This document shows positions 7,680-17,698 of a stretch of 64,000 nt of DNA, piece after piece. The translations under genes were made by a program, and so were the position numbers. Below the pieces are notes generated by a model that saw only the letters and a program-made list of their open reading frames with translations, was not told the DNA's origin and did no database searches. Source of the stretch: Mangrovimicrobium sediminis (GTDB lineage Bacteria > Pseudomonadota > Gammaproteobacteria > Pseudomonadales > Halieaceae); assembly GCF_004745945.1 (NCBI RefSeq), contig NZ_SRLE01000008.1, positions 124,001-188,000 on the forward strand, in the 5' to 3' direction. Within the stretch, counting starts at the first letter, position 1, and every line of letters starts with the position of its first letter.

Positions 7680-8449
7680 GCCGCCGGTTCCTCTTCGTCT
7701 CCAGCATCGCGTCGCTGCACGAAGCGACCGAAGAATACGCCGGCCTCGAACAGCGCCCACATGGGCAGCGCCAGCAGCGACTGGGAAATCACGTCCGGCG
7801 GGGTGAGCAGCATGCCGAGCACGAAACAGCCGACGATGATATAGGGCCGCTTGCGCCCCAGTTCCTCGGGCGTGGTGATGCCCGCCCAGATGAGCAGGAT
7901 GGCGGCTATGGGAATCTCGAAGGCGACACCGAAGGCGAAAAACAGCTTCAACACGAAGTTCAGGTAGCTGTTGATGTCGGTCATGATGGTGATGCCCTCG
8001 GGCCCCACGCTGGTAAAAAACGCGAAAATCAGCGGGAAAACCACGAAGTAGGCGAAGGCCGCGCCGGCGTAGAACAGCGCGATGCTGGAGACCAGCAGCG
8101 GCAGGGCGAAGCGCTTTTCGTGCCGGTACATCCCCGGGGCGATGAACGCCCAGGCCTGGAACAGGATGTACGGGATCGCCGCAAAGATGGCCGCGAACAG
8201 GGTCAGCTTGAAGGGGGTGAGGAAGGGTGAGGCGACCTCGGTGGCGATCATGCTCGCGCCGGGCGGCAGCAGCTCGCGCAGCGGCTCCGAGACGTAGGCG
8301 TAGATCTCGTTGGCAAAGGGAAACAGGCAGATGAACACCACCAGCACCGAGAGCAGCGCGCGCAGCAGGCGGTCGCGCAGTTCGGTGAGGTGTGCCACCA
8401 GAGGCAGCGGCGGGTCTTCCGTGTCGCCCGGGGTGCCGGTGTCGTTCAT
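7676..8449 (-). CDS. tatC: Sec-independent translocase subunit TatC
   Basis: A 257-residue polytopic inner-membrane protein, the core receptor of the twin-arginine translocase that recognises Tat signal peptides together with TatB. The conserved N-terminal block PLVAHLTELRDRLLRALL, the SPFLTPFKLT loop, the AWAFIAPGMYRHEKR region and FGVAFEIPI are all present, with six hydrophobic segments. Length matches the family. The ATG overlaps the end of tatB by four bases, giving the usual tatABC operon. The DUF202 gene follows in a four-base overlap. Confidence 0.97.
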   Translation of the reverse strand: MNDTGTPGDTEDPPLPLVAHLTELRDRLLRALLSVLVVFICLFPFANEIYAYVSEPLRELLPPGASMIATEVASPFLTPFKLTLFAAIFAAIPYILFQAWAFIAPGMYRHEKRFALPLLVSSIALFYAGAAFAYFVVFPLIFAFFTSVGPEGITIMTDINSYLNFVLKLFFAFGVAFEIPIAAILLIWAGITTPEELGRKRPYIIVGCFVLGMLLTPPDVISQSLLALPMWALFEAGVFFGRFVQRRDAGDEEEPAA

Positions 8450-8853
8450 CGCGACTCGCCCCTGGACCGGTCCGCGCTGCCGGTGTTCGCCACGGTCCCG
8501 TCGGATGGCGAGTTGCTGTCGCCCGGGTGGGAATCGGCTGGATCGGGGCTGGCAGCTTCCGCCGGGGAAGTGCCGGGGTCAGCCGGCTTCGGGGCCGACA
8601 CGCCGGGATCGATGCTGTTCTTTATTTCACCGGCCTGCTGTTCGAGCTGGCGCCGGGTTTTTTCCAGGTCGCGCATCACCGCGTCGTTGTGCAGCTCCTG
8701 CTGCACCTCGATCTTGATGTCGTTGAAGCCGCGCTTGATCCGCGCCAGCCAGGCGCTGCCGGTGCGGATGGCCTCGGGCAGGCGCTCGGGGCCGATCACC
8801 AGCAGGCCGACCACGCCGACGATGATCAGCTCGGAGAAGCCGATATCGAACAT
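8446..8853 (-). CDS. tatB: Sec-independent translocase subunit TatB
   Basis: A 135-residue protein with the N-terminal membrane helix and hinge of TatB: MFDIGFSELIIVGVVGLLV then IGPERLPEAIRT. An amphipathic charged helix follows (about residues 25-80), then a Pro/Ser/Asp-rich unstructured tail typical of TatB. It forms the substrate-binding complex with TatC. The start at 8853 was chosen because the longer open frame upstream overlaps tatA and has no family similarity. It lies 13 bases after tatA. Confidence 0.95.
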   Translation of the reverse strand: MFDIGFSELIIVGVVGLLVIGPERLPEAIRTGSAWLARIKRGFNDIKIEVQQELHNDAVMRDLEKTRRQLEQQAGEIKNSIDPGVSAPKPADPGTSPAEAASPDPADSHPGDSNSPSDGTVANTGSADRSRGESR

Positions 8854-8866
8854 CTGCGCGCCAGTC

Positions 8867-9070
8867 CTACTTGGATTCGGGCTTGTCCTGGGTGGTGTCT
8901 TCCTCGCCGTTGCGGGCGCTGGTGTCCTCCTCCGCCATGCTCTTGCGGAAGCCCTTGATCGCGCTGCCGAGGTCGGAGCCCAGGGTGCGCAGGCGCTTGG
9001 TGCCGAACAGCATGACCACAATGGCGAGGATGATGAGAAGTTGCCAGATGCTGATTCCACCGAGTCCCAT
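8867..9070 (-). CDS. tatA: Sec-independent translocase subunit TatA
   Basis: A 67-residue pore-forming subunit. It starts with the short periplasmic end and membrane helix [19 protein letters not shown], followed by the [14 protein letters not shown] hinge and amphipathic helix and an acidic tail. The FGTK motif and size are diagnostic. It lies directly after hisE, the same his-tat arrangement as in Pseudomonas. Confidence 0.96.
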   Translation of the reverse strand: MGLGGISIWQLLIILAIVVMLFGTKRLRTLGSDLGSAIKGFRKSMAEEDTSARNGEEDTTQDKPESK

Positions 9071-9104
9071 AATTATCTCCGTTGCAACAGTAACGCCCGC
9101 GCGG

Positions 9105-9434
9105 TCACTGCCGGCGGGCGGCTTTTTCTTCCAGGCCGGAAACGCCGAAACGCTCCGCCAGGCACAGGGTGACTTCGCCCGGGTCCACGCGCAGGTGCGA
9201 GAGCATCACCATGCAGTGAAACCACAGGTCGGCCACCTCGCCGACCAGGGCCTCGCGGCTGCCACCGACCTCCAGGTCGCGGGCGGCGAGAATCGTCTCG
9301 GTCGCCTCTTCGCCCACTTTCTCCAGAATCTTGTTCAGCCCCTTGCAGTGCAGGGCGGCGACATAGGAACTTTCCGGGTCCGCTTCGCGGCGTTGCTCCA
9401 GTGTCTGCGCCAGAGCTTGCAGCACATCGTCCAT
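9105..9434 (-). CDS. hisE: Phosphoribosyl-ATP pyrophosphatase
   Basis: A 109-residue enzyme catalysing the second step of histidine synthesis, hydrolysis of phosphoribosyl-ATP to phosphoribosyl-AMP and pyrophosphate. The all-helical MazG-like fold shows [17 protein letters not shown] with the metal-binding glutamates and [13 protein letters not shown]. It is a separate gene from hisI, as in Pseudomonas; in enterobacteria the two are fused. It lies 12 bases downstream of hisI, so the two consecutive enzymes are made together. Confidence 0.96.
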   Translation of the reverse strand: MDDVLQALAQTLEQRREADPESSYVAALHCKGLNKILEKVGEEATETILAARDLEVGGSREALVGEVADLWFHCMVMLSHLRVDPGEVTLCLAERFGVSGLEEKAARRQ

Positions 9435-9446
9435 GGCCTTTCCCCT

Positions 9447-9833
9447 CTATTTCCCGTACATCTCCCCAGGATCGCGGATGACCGCGTCGACCACCTGCAA
9501 CTCGCCGCTCTCCCCGGCGAGCCGGTAGAAGCAACTGCGGCGCCCGGTGTGGCAGGCGATACCACCGCGTTGTTCTACCTTGAGCAGCACGCAGTCACCG
9601 TCGCAATCAACGCGCAGCTCTTTCAGCTGTTGCTCGTTGCCCGAACTCTCACCCTTGCGCCACAGCGCCTGGCGCGAGCGCGACCAGTACACGACCTTGC
9701 CTTCGCGGACAGTCATGGCGAGGGACTCGGCGTTCATCCAGGCCTGCATGAGCACTTCCCCGCTCTGCCAGTCCTGGGCGATGGCCGCCACCAGCCCCTG
9801 CTCGTTCCACTTGATCGCGTCGTTGAGGTTCAT
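9447..9833 (-). CDS. hisI: Phosphoribosyl-AMP cyclohydrolase
   Basis: A 128-residue zinc enzyme that opens the adenine ring of phosphoribosyl-AMP, the third step of histidine synthesis. The metal and catalytic motifs are clear: [31 protein letters not shown] with the Asp and Cys ligands, and [12 protein letters not shown] with the remaining Cys. Length matches stand-alone HisI. It is followed by hisE. The other his genes are not in the window. Confidence 0.96.
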   Translation of the reverse strand: MNLNDAIKWNEQGLVAAIAQDWQSGEVLMQAWMNAESLAMTVREGKVVYWSRSRQALWRKGESSGNEQQLKELRVDCDGDCVLLKVEQRGGIACHTGRRSCFYRLAGESGELQVVDAVIRDPGEMYGK

Positions 9834-9879
9834 GCGTACTCCCGGCCGTGGCGCTCATTATTGCACACGGCTGGCATTG

Positions 9880-11505
9880 TCACGACTCGCGCGGCCACAA
9901 CAGCAGCACCCCGGCGGCGGCCAGCAGCCAGCCGGCGACCGGAACCGCGGCGAGGGTGCCGCCGGCACTCGCCAGGGCGGCGCCGAGCAGCGCCGCACCG
10001 GCCAGTGCCCTGGCGTGCCCGCGGTGCCTGGGCGGCGGGGGGTCGCGCTCGCGCACTGCCGGGCGGGCGTGCAGCTGCATTTCCAGTTCCTGGGTGCGCG
10101 CCAGGTTATCCAGCACCATGTCCGGCAGTTGCGGCAGTTGTTCCAGCCAGCCCGGGGCCTGCCGCTGCAGCCGCCGCAGCAGGGACTGCGGCGAGTAGCG
10201 CTCCGCCACCCATTGCTCCAGGAAGGGTTGTGCGGTGTCCCACAGGTTGAGCTGCGGGTACAGCTGCCGGCCCAGGCCCTCGATGTTCAGCAGGGTCTTC
10301 TGCAGCAGCACCAGCGAGGGCTGTACCTCCATGTCGAAGCGCCCGGCCACCTGGAACAGGTAGACCAGCAGCTGGCCGAAGGAGATCTCGGCGATGGGTC
10401 GCTCGAACACCGGCTCGCAGACCGCGCGCATGGCCGCCTCGAAATCCTGTACCCGGGTTTGCGGCGGCACCCAGCCGCACTCGACGTGCAGCTGTGCCAC
10501 CTCGCGGTACTCGCGGCGGAAGATCGCCAGCAGGTTGCGCGCCAGGTAGTACTGGTCGGACTCGGACAGCGAGCCGATGATGGCGCAGTCCACGGCGATG
10601 TAGGAGGGGTCGGCGGGGTCGCTGGCATCGACGAAGATGTTGCCCGGGTGCATGTCGGCGTGGAAGAAACTGTCGCGCAGCACCTGGGTGAAGAAGATCT
10701 CCACGCCGCGCTCGGCCAGCACCTTGAGGTCCACCTCGCGGCGGCGCAGTTCGGCGACGTCGGTGACCGGGATGCCGCTGATGCGCTCCATGGTGAATAC
10801 CTTGCGCGCACTGTAGTCCCAGTAGACCCGCGGCACATACACCAGCTTGCCATCGGCGAAATTGCGCCGCAGCTGCGAGGCGTTGGCGGCCTCGCGGCCG
10901 AGGTCCAGCTCGTCGAGCACGATCAGCTCGTAGTCGGAGACCACCTCCACCGGGCGCAGGCGGCGGCCTACCGGGAGGAAGCGCTCGACCAGCCGCGCCA
11001 GGGTGAACATCAGGGCGAGGTCCTGGCGAATGACCGGCTCGATATCCGGGCGCAGCACCTTGACCACCACTTCCTCGCCGCTGTGCAGGGTGGCCGCGTG
11101 CACCTGCGCCACCGAGGCCGAGGCCAGGGGTTCGGCCTCGAACCGGGCATACAGCTCGTCCACCGGCTTGCCCAGGGATTTCTCGATGATCGCGGTGGCC
11201 ACCGCGCCGGGGAACGGGGGTACGGCATCCTGCAGCCGCGCCAGTTCATCGGCGATGTCCTCGGGTAGCAGGTCGCGGCGGGTGCTCAGCATCTGGCCGA
11301 ACTTGATGAATACCGGGCCCAGTTCCTCCAGGGCGCGGCGCAGGCGCACGCCGCGCGGCAGGTCGGGCTCCGGCCACAGCCGCCAGGGCGCCAGGCGCAG
11401 GGCAAACCGCGGCGCGGTGGGCAGGTTGTCGGCGTCGAGCAGCAGGTCCAGGCGGTAGCGACCGAGGACCCGCAGGATTTTCACCAGGCGCAGTGCGCGC
11501 GACAT
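9880..11505 (-). CDS. ubiB: Ubiquinone biosynthesis atypical kinase/ATPase UbiB
   Basis: A 541-residue ABC1/ADCK-family protein needed for aerobic ubiquinone synthesis. The family-specific [14 protein letters not shown] motif is near residue 68, with the Ala-rich nucleotide loop region after it. The catalytic block [12 protein letters not shown] and the metal-binding AVDCAIIG follow. Two hydrophobic C-terminal segments ([17 protein letters not shown] and [14 protein letters not shown]) anchor it in the inner membrane. The ATG was chosen at [11 protein letters not shown]; the longer frame upstream lies inside ubiJ. It follows ubiJ by one base, and the ubiE-ubiJ-ubiB order is conserved. Confidence 0.97.
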   Translation of the reverse strand: MSRALRLVKILRVLGRYRLDLLLDADNLPTAPRFALRLAPWRLWPEPDLPRGVRLRRALEELGPVFIKFGQMLSTRRDLLPEDIADELARLQDAVPPFPGAVATAIIEKSLGKPVDELYARFEAEPLASASVAQVHAATLHSGEEVVVKVLRPDIEPVIRQDLALMFTLARLVERFLPVGRRLRPVEVVSDYELIVLDELDLGREAANASQLRRNFADGKLVYVPRVYWDYSARKVFTMERISGIPVTDVAELRRREVDLKVLAERGVEIFFTQVLRDSFFHADMHPGNIFVDASDPADPSYIAVDCAIIGSLSESDQYYLARNLLAIFRREYREVAQLHVECGWVPPQTRVQDFEAAMRAVCEPVFERPIAEISFGQLLVYLFQVAGRFDMEVQPSLVLLQKTLLNIEGLGRQLYPQLNLWDTAQPFLEQWVAERYSPQSLLRRLQRQAPGWLEQLPQLPDMVLDNLARTQELEMQLHARPAVRERDPPPPRHRGHARALAGAALLGAALASAGGTLAAVPVAGWLLAAAGVLLLWPRES

Positions 11506-11506
11506 C

Positions 11507-12154
11507 TCAGGCCTGTTCCCGCTTGTCGCGCAGGCGCCGGCGCAGGCGTGACAGGCGCGAGGCGAGGCGGTCGACGCGCAGTTCCAGTTCCTGCACGTCG
11601 CGGTAGAAATCTTCCAGCTCCAGCCGCGGCGGCGACAGGCGCGCCTCCTCGTGAATGAACTCCTCGGCCTGGCGCAGCAGCGAGCTGCCCGCCTGGCGGC
11701 CCCAGCGGAAACCGCCGCGCAGCATCTGCGCCAGCTGGTGCCCGGCGACATCGCCCAGGGCATCCACCAGCGGTGCCTCCCAGTCCACGTCGAGGCCGGC
11801 GATGATGCGCTGCAGCTCCAGCAGCGGGCCGCTGTCGCCGGCCAGCTCCAGCTTGCCGTTGATCAGCGCTGCCGCCGGGTCCTCCGCCGAGGCCAGCGCC
11901 GCGAACTCGCTGGCCTCGCCGCGCAGGCTGGTGGTGACCGGGCCGTCGTAGACGCCCATCAGGCGCACTCCCTCGGCGACCGGCTGCAGGTAGACATCCA
12001 GCGGTGGCGCGGTGCAATGCAGGGCGAAGACCTTGTCGCGCAGCGCCTTCAGTGAATCGTTGGCGCCGGGCGCCAGCGCCAGGGCGCGGTTGATCGCCGC
12101 TTCCAGCGCCGCCAGGGCGCCGGTGTGCAGGGTAGGGTTGATGCCGCCGGTCAC
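11507..12154 (-). CDS. ubiJ: Ubiquinone biosynthesis accessory factor UbiJ
   Basis: A 215-residue protein with an N-terminal SCP2 lipid-binding domain (about residues 20-115, including [18 protein letters not shown]) and a C-terminal charged coiled coil ([20 protein letters not shown]). In E. coli UbiJ binds lipids and scaffolds the soluble ubiquinone biosynthesis complex. It lies between ubiE (two-base gap) and ubiB (one-base gap), the standard context that confirms the assignment. Confidence 0.93.
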   Translation of the reverse strand: MTGGINPTLHTGALAALEAAINRALALAPGANDSLKALRDKVFALHCTAPPLDVYLQPVAEGVRLMGVYDGPVTTSLRGEASEFAALASAEDPAAALINGKLELAGDSGPLLELQRIIAGLDVDWEAPLVDALGDVAGHQLAQMLRGGFRWGRQAGSSLLRQAEEFIHEEARLSPPRLELEDFYRDVQELELRVDRLASRLSRLRRRLRDKREQA

Positions 12155-12156
12155 GC

Positions 12157-12906
12157 TCAGGCCTTGACCCCGCGGTGGACCGCGACAATCCCGCCGGTCA
12201 TGTTGTGGTACTCGACGCGGGCGAAGCCGGCGTCCTCCATCATGTCCTTGAGGGTGTCCTGGTCCGGGTGCATGCGGATGGATTCGGCCAGGTACTGGTA
12301 GCTGTCGGCGTCGCCGGCCACCAGGCGGCCCATCAGCGGCAGCACGCGAAATGAGTAGGTGTCGTAGGCGCGGCTGAGCAGTTCGTTGCGCGGCTTGGAA
12401 AACTCCAGCACCAGCAGGCGGCCGCCGGGCTTGAGCACGCGCTGCATGGAGCGCAGGGCGAGGTCCTTGTCGGTGACGTTGCGCAGGCCGAAGGCGATGG
12501 TGATGCAGTCGAAGCTCTCGTCCGGGAACGGCAGGTACTGGGCGTCAGCCTGCACGAATTCGATATTGGCGTGGCGGCCGTGGTCCAGCAGTTTGTCGCG
12601 GCCGACCTGCAGCATGGATGCGTTGATGTCGGCGAGTACCACGCGGCCATCCGCGCCGACGATGTCCGCGAACTTTGCCGCCAGGTCGCCGGTGCCGCCG
12701 GCGATGTCGAGCACCGCGTTGCCGCGGCGCACGCCGGACAACTCGATGGTGAAGCGCTTCCAGATGCGGTGGATGCCCGCGGACATCAGGTCGTTCATCA
12801 GGTCGTAGCGCGCTGCGACCGAGTGGAACACGTCCGCTACCATGCCCGCCTTGGCGTCGCTGTCGACCTCGCGATAGCCGAAATGGGTTTTGTCTTTGTC
12901 GCTCAT
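12157..12906 (-). CDS. ubiE: Ubiquinone/menaquinone C-methyltransferase UbiE
   Basis: A 249-residue class I SAM-dependent methyltransferase that methylates the demethoxyquinol ring in ubiquinone synthesis (and demethylmenaquinol where present). Visible motifs are [19 protein letters not shown] near residue 35, the SAM-binding [25 protein letters not shown] and the family block [16 protein letters not shown]. Length and start match known UbiE. It opens the ubiE-ubiJ-ubiB group. In Pseudomonas a polyhydroxyalkanoate locus sits upstream; here the DUF971 gene is only 58 bases away. Confidence 0.97.
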   Translation of the reverse strand: MSDKDKTHFGYREVDSDAKAGMVADVFHSVAARYDLMNDLMSAGIHRIWKRFTIELSGVRRGNAVLDIAGGTGDLAAKFADIVGADGRVVLADINASMLQVGRDKLLDHGRHANIEFVQADAQYLPFPDESFDCITIAFGLRNVTDKDLALRSMQRVLKPGGRLLVLEFSKPRNELLSRAYDTYSFRVLPLMGRLVAGDADSYQYLAESIRMHPDQDTLKDMMEDAGFARVEYHNMTGGIVAVHRGVKA

Positions 12907-12964
12907 GGCCCCTCCCCGAGAGCGGGCAATTGTACCCCGATGCGCGGCGCGGGTCAGCGCGCGT

Positions 12965-13354
12965 TCAGGGCTGGAATTTCACCACCTGGACGTCGGGGTC
13001 GCGGGCGAGGCCGGCGGCGGCCAGGCGCTCCAGGTAGTCGGCCCAGCGGCTGTCCTGTTCCAGGCACAGGCGGTGCAGGTAGTCCCAGGAATACAGCCCG
13101 GTGTCGTGACCGTCGTCGAACACGAACTGCAGCGCGTAATGGCCGACCGGGCGGATGGCGGTAATGGACACCCGCTGCTTGCCGCTCTGCAGCACTTCCT
13201 GGCCGGGGCCGTGGCCCTGTACTTCGGCGGAGGGCGAGTACACGCGCAGGTATTCGCAGGGCAGCTGGTAGCGGCTGCCGTCGGGATAGTCGAGCTCCAG
13301 CGTGCGCGAACGGGTGTGCAGTTGGATGTTGCTCGGTCGCAGGTCCTCGGCCAC
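12965..13354 (-). CDS. DUF971 (gamma-butyrobetaine hydroxylase-like N-terminal domain) protein
   Basis: A 129-residue single-domain protein of the DUF971 family, which corresponds to the small N-terminal domain of gamma-butyrobetaine hydroxylase. The conserved pattern is seen: [40 protein letters not shown], and [20 protein letters not shown]. No Cys cluster or catalytic oxygenase domain is present. The start is GTG 13354, and its AGGAGG ribosome site overlaps the hslU stop codon, so translation is coupled to hslU. Its role is unknown; the neighbourhood with hslVU is conserved in Pseudomonas. Confidence 0.88.
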   Translation of the reverse strand: MAEDLRPSNIQLHTRSRTLELDYPDGSRYQLPCEYLRVYSPSAEVQGHGPGQEVLQSGKQRVSITAIRPVGHYALQFVFDDGHDTGLYSWDYLHRLCLEQDSRWADYLERLAAAGLARDPDVQVVKFQP

Positions 13355-13365
13355 GTGGCGCCCTC

Positions 13366-14691
13366 CTAGAGGATGAACCGGGACAGGTCTTCGTCGGTGG
13401 ACAGCGCCTGCAGCTTGCCGTCGACGTAGTCCGCGTCCACGGTGAGGGTCTGTTCCGACAGCCCGGCATCGGCGGCGGCGAAGGAGGCGTCCTCCAGCAG
13501 GCGCTCCATTACCGTGTGCAGGCGCCGAGCGCCGATGTTCTCGGTGCGCTCGTTGACCTGCCAGGCGGTCTCGGCGATGCGCCGGATGCCGTCCGCGGTG
13601 AACGTCACGCTGAGCCCCTCGGTGCCCAGCAGCGCCTGGTACTGCTCGGTGAGCGAGGCGTTGGGCTCGGTGAGGATGCGCTCGAAGTCTTCCGGCGACA
13701 GCGCCGCAAGCTCGACGCGGATCGGCAGGCGGCCCTGCAGCTCGGGAATCAGGTCCGAGGGCTTGGCCAGGTGGAAGGCGCCGGAGGCGATGAACAGGAT
13801 GTGGTCGGTCTTGATCATGCCGTGCTTGGTGGTGACGGTGGAGCCCTCGATCAGCGGCAGCAGGTCGCGCTGTACGCCCTCGCGGGAAACGTCCGCGCCG
13901 GCGCCCTCGCTGCGCTTGGCCACCTTGTCCAACTCGTCGATGAACACGATACCGTTCTGCTCGGCGGACTCCACGGCCTTTTGCTTGAGCTCGTCCTCGT
14001 TGACCATCTTCGCCGCTTCCTCCTCGCACAGGGCGGCGAAGGCGGCCTTGATCGGCATCTTTTTAGTCTTGCGCTGGCCGTGGGAGAGGTTGGAGAACAT
14101 GCTCTGCAGCTGACTGGTCATCTCTTCCATGCCGGGCGGTGCCATGATCTCCATGCCCACTGCCGGGGCGCGCAGTTCGACCTCGATTTCCTTGTCGTCC
14201 AGTTCGCCCTCGCGCAGCTTCTTGCGCAGCAGCTGGCGGGTGTTCTGGCCGGCGCCGGGTTCGTTGTCGCCGCGCGCCGGCGGCAGCAGGATATCCAGCA
14301 CACGCTCCTCGGCGGCCTCCTCAGCGCGGTAACGCACGCGGGCCATCTCCTGCTCGCGGTACATTTTTATCGCCACATCGACCAGGTCGCGGACGATGGA
14401 TTCGACGTCGCGGCCGACATAGCCGACCTCGGTGAACTTGGTCGCTTCCACCTTGACGAAGGGCGCCCCGGCGAGCTTCGCCAGGCGGCGCGCGATTTCC
14501 GTCTTGCCGACCCCAGTGGGGCCGATCATCAGGATGTTCTTCGGCGTGATCTCCGCGCGCAGGGCCTCGGGCACCTGCATGCGGCGCCAGCGGTTGCGCA
14601 GGGCGATGGCCACCGCGCGCTTGGCCTCGTCCTGGCCGATGATGTGTCTGTCGAGTTCCGAGACGATTTCCCGGGGGGTCATGTTGGACAT
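13366..14691 (-). CDS. hslU: HslUV protease ATPase subunit
   Basis: A 441-residue AAA+ unfoldase that feeds substrates to HslV. Walker A is [15 protein letters not shown] near residue 55 and Walker B is [11 protein letters not shown] near residue 248. The inserted I domain (about 110-240) and the C-terminal sensor 2 region ([15 protein letters not shown]) are present, and the end LSRFIL matches the tail that inserts into HslV. It follows hslV after three bases and belongs to the cytosolic heat-shock protease complex. Confidence 0.98.
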   Translation of the reverse strand: MSNMTPREIVSELDRHIIGQDEAKRAVAIALRNRWRRMQVPEALRAEITPKNILMIGPTGVGKTEIARRLAKLAGAPFVKVEATKFTEVGYVGRDVESIVRDLVDVAIKMYREQEMARVRYRAEEAAEERVLDILLPPARGDNEPGAGQNTRQLLRKKLREGELDDKEIEVELRAPAVGMEIMAPPGMEEMTSQLQSMFSNLSHGQRKTKKMPIKAAFAALCEEEAAKMVNEDELKQKAVESAEQNGIVFIDELDKVAKRSEGAGADVSREGVQRDLLPLIEGSTVTTKHGMIKTDHILFIASGAFHLAKPSDLIPELQGRLPIRVELAALSPEDFERILTEPNASLTEQYQALLGTEGLSVTFTADGIRRIAETAWQVNERTENIGARRLHTVMERLLEDASFAAADAGLSEQTLTVDADYVDGKLQALSTDEDLSRFIL

Positions 14692-14694
14692 GGC

Positions 14695-15240
14695 TCAGGC
14701 CTGGATTGCGAGTTCTTCGATGGTGCGGTTGTGGTTGGTGTAGATGCAGATGTCGGCGGCGATGGACAGGCCTTTCTCGACGATACTGCGGGCGTCGAGC
14801 TCGGTGTTGTCGAGCAGGGCGCGGGCCGCGGACTGGGCGAAGGGGCCACCGGAACCGATGGCGATGAGGTTGTCCTCGGGTTCGATGACATCGCCATTGC
14901 CGGTGATGATCAGCGAGGTGGATTTGTCCGCTACCGCCAGCAGCGCCTCCAACTGGCGCAGCGAGCGCTCCGTGCGCCACTGCTTGGCCAGTTCCACCGC
15001 GGCGCGCACCAGGTGGCCCTGGTGCTTGTCGAGTTGCGCCTCGAACAGTTCGAACAGGGTGAAGGCGTCCGCGGTGCCGCCGGCAAAGCCTGCCAGCACC
15101 TGGTCCTTGTGCAGGCGGCGCACCTTGCGCGCATTGCCCTTCATCACCGTATTGCCCATGGAGACCTGGCCGTCACCGCCGATCACCACGCTGTTCCCCC
15201 GCCGCACCGAGAGAATCGTCGTGCCTCTGTACTGTTCCAA
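14695..15240 (-). CDS. hslV: HslUV protease peptidase subunit
   Basis: A 181-residue proteasome-like threonine peptidase. After a short propeptide the catalytic Thr is in [11 protein letters not shown], followed by [21 protein letters not shown] and [18 protein letters not shown]. The start is TTG at 15240 with AAGGAG upstream at good spacing. The in-frame ATG 54 bases earlier would add 18 residues not found in the family. With hslU it forms the HslUV complex. Confidence 0.97.
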   Translation of the reverse strand: MEQYRGTTILSVRRGNSVVIGGDGQVSMGNTVMKGNARKVRRLHKDQVLAGFAGGTADAFTLFELFEAQLDKHQGHLVRAAVELAKQWRTERSLRQLEALLAVADKSTSLIITGNGDVIEPEDNLIAIGSGGPFAQSAARALLDNTELDARSIVEKGLSIAADICIYTNHNRTIEELAIQA

Positions 15241-15301
15241 GCTGGATCTCCTTTGCCGAATGCCGGGATATGGGGCCTTTCCCCCCAACTTCAACCCACT
15301 G

Positions 15302-15904
15302 TCAGCCCTGGGCGGGGCGCTTGAGGAGTAGGGTGTCGATGCCCTGGGCGGCGGTCAGGCTGCGCGCGCGGGTGACTTTGCTGTGGGATTCGAAGGGGCC
15401 GAGGTAGACGCGAAACCAGCGGCCGTTGTCGCTGTCGCTCTCGCGGATGGTGGGTTCCAGGCCGAGCAGCAGCAACTCTGCGCGGCGCCGGTCGGCGTCC
15501 TCGCGCTGGCGGAACGAACCGGCCTGCAGCAGGTAGTAGTCCTTGCTGGCCTGGGCCGGGCGGGCGGCGGGCTGCGTGGCCTGGGTACCGGCCGGCAGGT
15601 CCTCGTCCAGGGATTGCTCCGGCAGCATGGTGTAGAAGTCGAAGCGCGGTTGCGGTACCGCCTCCTGCGCTGTACCTGCCGCTTCCTGGGGGGCGGCCGG
15701 CTCGCCGCGCGGCAGGGTGCCGAGGTAGGCGAGGAAGCTGAGGAATACGCCAGCCAGCATGCCGGTGGCGAACCAGCGCCAGTGGCCGCCGGACGCGGGC
15801 GCGGCGCTGCGGCTGGCTGGCTGCTTGCGCGCCGCGGGGGGTGCCTTGCGCCCCTTGTGCGGGCCGCGCGGCGGCGTGCGCTGCTTGGCGTAGTCGCGGG
15901 CCAC
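15302..15904 (-). CDS. SPOR-domain membrane protein (FtsN-like)
   Basis: A 200-residue bitopic protein. A basic cytoplasmic tail of about 43 residues precedes one membrane helix ([18 protein letters not shown]). A Pro/Ala-rich periplasmic linker leads to a C-terminal SPOR domain (about residues 117-195: [20 protein letters not shown] and [15 protein letters not shown]). SPOR domains bind denuded septal peptidoglycan, so a role in cell division is likely. The Pseudomonas counterpart between argS and hslV is the same size. It is shorter than E. coli FtsN and lacks a recognisable FtsN essential helix, so the symbol is left empty. Confidence 0.9.
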   Translation of the reverse strand: MARDYAKQRTPPRGPHKGRKAPPAARKQPASRSAAPASGGHWRWFATGMLAGVFLSFLAYLGTLPRGEPAAPQEAAGTAQEAVPQPRFDFYTMLPEQSLDEDLPAGTQATQPAARPAQASKDYYLLQAGSFRQREDADRRRAELLLLGLEPTIRESDSDNGRWFRVYLGPFESHSKVTRARSLTAAQGIDTLLLKRPAQG

Positions 15905-15907
15905 GGC

Positions 15908-17593
15908 TTACATGGACTCCGGCGCCGAGACCCCGAGCAGGTCCAGGCCGTTGGCTATCACCTGGCGCACCGCCAGCGACAGCGCCAGGCGCGCGTCGCG
16001 CAGGGCGGTGTCTTCCACCAGGGTGCGGTGGGCGTTGTACCAGGGGTGGAAGTCGCCGGCGAGGTCGCGCAGGTAGTTGGCCACCTGGTGCGGCTCGGCG
16101 TTGACCGCGGCATTGGCCACCACCTCCGGGTAGCGGTCGAGCTGGCGCAGGACAGCCTTTTCGTGTTCTTCCTGCAGCTTGTCCAGTTGCTGCAGGGCGG
16201 CGTCCTGGTCGAAACCCTCGCCGCTCTCCTCCAGCTTGCGCAGGATGGAGCAGATGCGCGCGTGGGCGTACTGGATGTAGTACACCGGGTTGTCGTTGCT
16301 CTGCGATACCGCCAGGTCGATATCGAAGGTCAGCTGCGAACTGGGGCTGCGCGCCACTAAGAAGAAGCGCGTGGCGTCGCGGCCGGCCTGCTCGATCAGG
16401 TCGCGCATGGTCACGTAGCTGCCCGCGCGCTTGGAGATCTTCACCTCCTCGCCGCCGCGCATCACCGTGACCATCTGGTGTAAGACGTAGTCCGGCCAGC
16501 CCTCGGGAATACCCGCCTGCAGGGCCTGCAGGCCCGCGCGCACGCGGGTCACGGTACTGTGGTGGTCCGCGCCCTGCTCGTCGATGACGCGGCCGAAGCC
16601 GCGCTCCCACTTGTTCAGGTGGTAGGCGACATCCGGCACGAAGTAGGTGTAGGCGCCATCGGACTTGCGCATCACGCGGTCCTTGTCGTCGCCGAAATCG
16701 GTGGTGCGTAGCCACAGGGCGCCGTCTTTCTCGTAGGTGTGGCCGTTTGCCACCAGGCGCTCTACCGCCGCCTCCACCGCACCGTCCGCGTACAGGGCGG
16801 ATTCCAGGAAGTAGCAGTCGAAGTGCACGCCGAAGGCTTTCAGGTCGAGGTCCTGCTCGCGGCGCAGGTAGGCCACGGCGAAATCGCGGATCGCCTCGAG
16901 GTTGTCCGCATCGCCGGCGCCGGTGACGTGGCGGTCTTCCGCGTCGATGGTCTCGCCGCCCAGGTAGGCTTTGGCGACGTCGACGATGTACTCGCCGCGG
17001 TAGCCGTCCGCCGGCCATTCCGGGCTGTCCGGGTCCAGGCCCTGGCAGCGCGCCTGCACCGAGCGCGCCAGGTTGTCGATCTGCGCGCCGGCGTCGTTGT
17101 AGTAGAACTCGCTGGCGGCATCCCAGCCGGTGGCGGTCAGTAGACGGCACAGGCTGTCGCCCACCGCGGCGCCGCGGCCGTGGCCGACGTGCAGCGGGCC
17201 GGTAGGATTGGCGGAGACGAACTCCACCTGCACCTTGCGCCCGGCGCCGGCATCCGAGCGGCCGAAGGCCTCGCCCTGCTCCAGGACGCGTTTGACCACC
17301 GCCTGGCCACTGTCCTGGGTGAGGAAGAAATTGATGAACCCGGGCCCGGCGATCTCGGTGCGCTCGACGATCTGGTTGGCCGGCAGCGCCGCGCAGATGG
17401 CACCGGCCAGATCGCGCGGCGGCTTGCCCGCGGCCTTGGCCAGGGTCAGGGCGACGTTGCTGGCGAGGTCGCCGTGGCTGGGATCGCGGGTGCGGTCGAC
17501 CTGCACCTTGGGGGTGAGGTCTGCGGGCAACTGGCCGTTCTCGGCCATGGACGCCAGGGTCTGTTCCAGCAGCCGGGTGATTGCTTCCTTCAT
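15908..17593 (-). CDS. argS: Arginyl-tRNA synthetase
   Basis: A 561-residue class I synthetase charging tRNA-Arg in the cytoplasm. The N-terminal Add-1 domain is followed by the HIGH-type signature in [13 protein letters not shown] near residue 125. A KMSKS-like segment is in [15 protein letters not shown] near residue 380. The C-terminal anticodon domain begins around [13 protein letters not shown] and ends in GVSAPESM. Length is typical. It lies three bases upstream of the SPOR gene and 105 bases after priA. Confidence 0.98.
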   Translation of the reverse strand: MKEAITRLLEQTLASMAENGQLPADLTPKVQVDRTRDPSHGDLASNVALTLAKAAGKPPRDLAGAICAALPANQIVERTEIAGPGFINFFLTQDSGQAVVKRVLEQGEAFGRSDAGAGRKVQVEFVSANPTGPLHVGHGRGAAVGDSLCRLLTATGWDAASEFYYNDAGAQIDNLARSVQARCQGLDPDSPEWPADGYRGEYIVDVAKAYLGGETIDAEDRHVTGAGDADNLEAIRDFAVAYLRREQDLDLKAFGVHFDCYFLESALYADGAVEAAVERLVANGHTYEKDGALWLRTTDFGDDKDRVMRKSDGAYTYFVPDVAYHLNKWERGFGRVIDEQGADHHSTVTRVRAGLQALQAGIPEGWPDYVLHQMVTVMRGGEEVKISKRAGSYVTMRDLIEQAGRDATRFFLVARSPSSQLTFDIDLAVSQSNDNPVYYIQYAHARICSILRKLEESGEGFDQDAALQQLDKLQEEHEKAVLRQLDRYPEVVANAAVNAEPHQVANYLRDLAGDFHPWYNAHRTLVEDTALRDARLALSLAVRQVIANGLDLLGVSAPESM

Positions 17594-17698
17594 TGCGAGG
17601 ATGGGTACCTGAGAAAACTGTGAAGTGCCCCGGCGGGTCGGGGCGGCGCAGGCGGTATTATCCTCACATCGACCAACGATGGCCAGTTCAGGCGGGAC

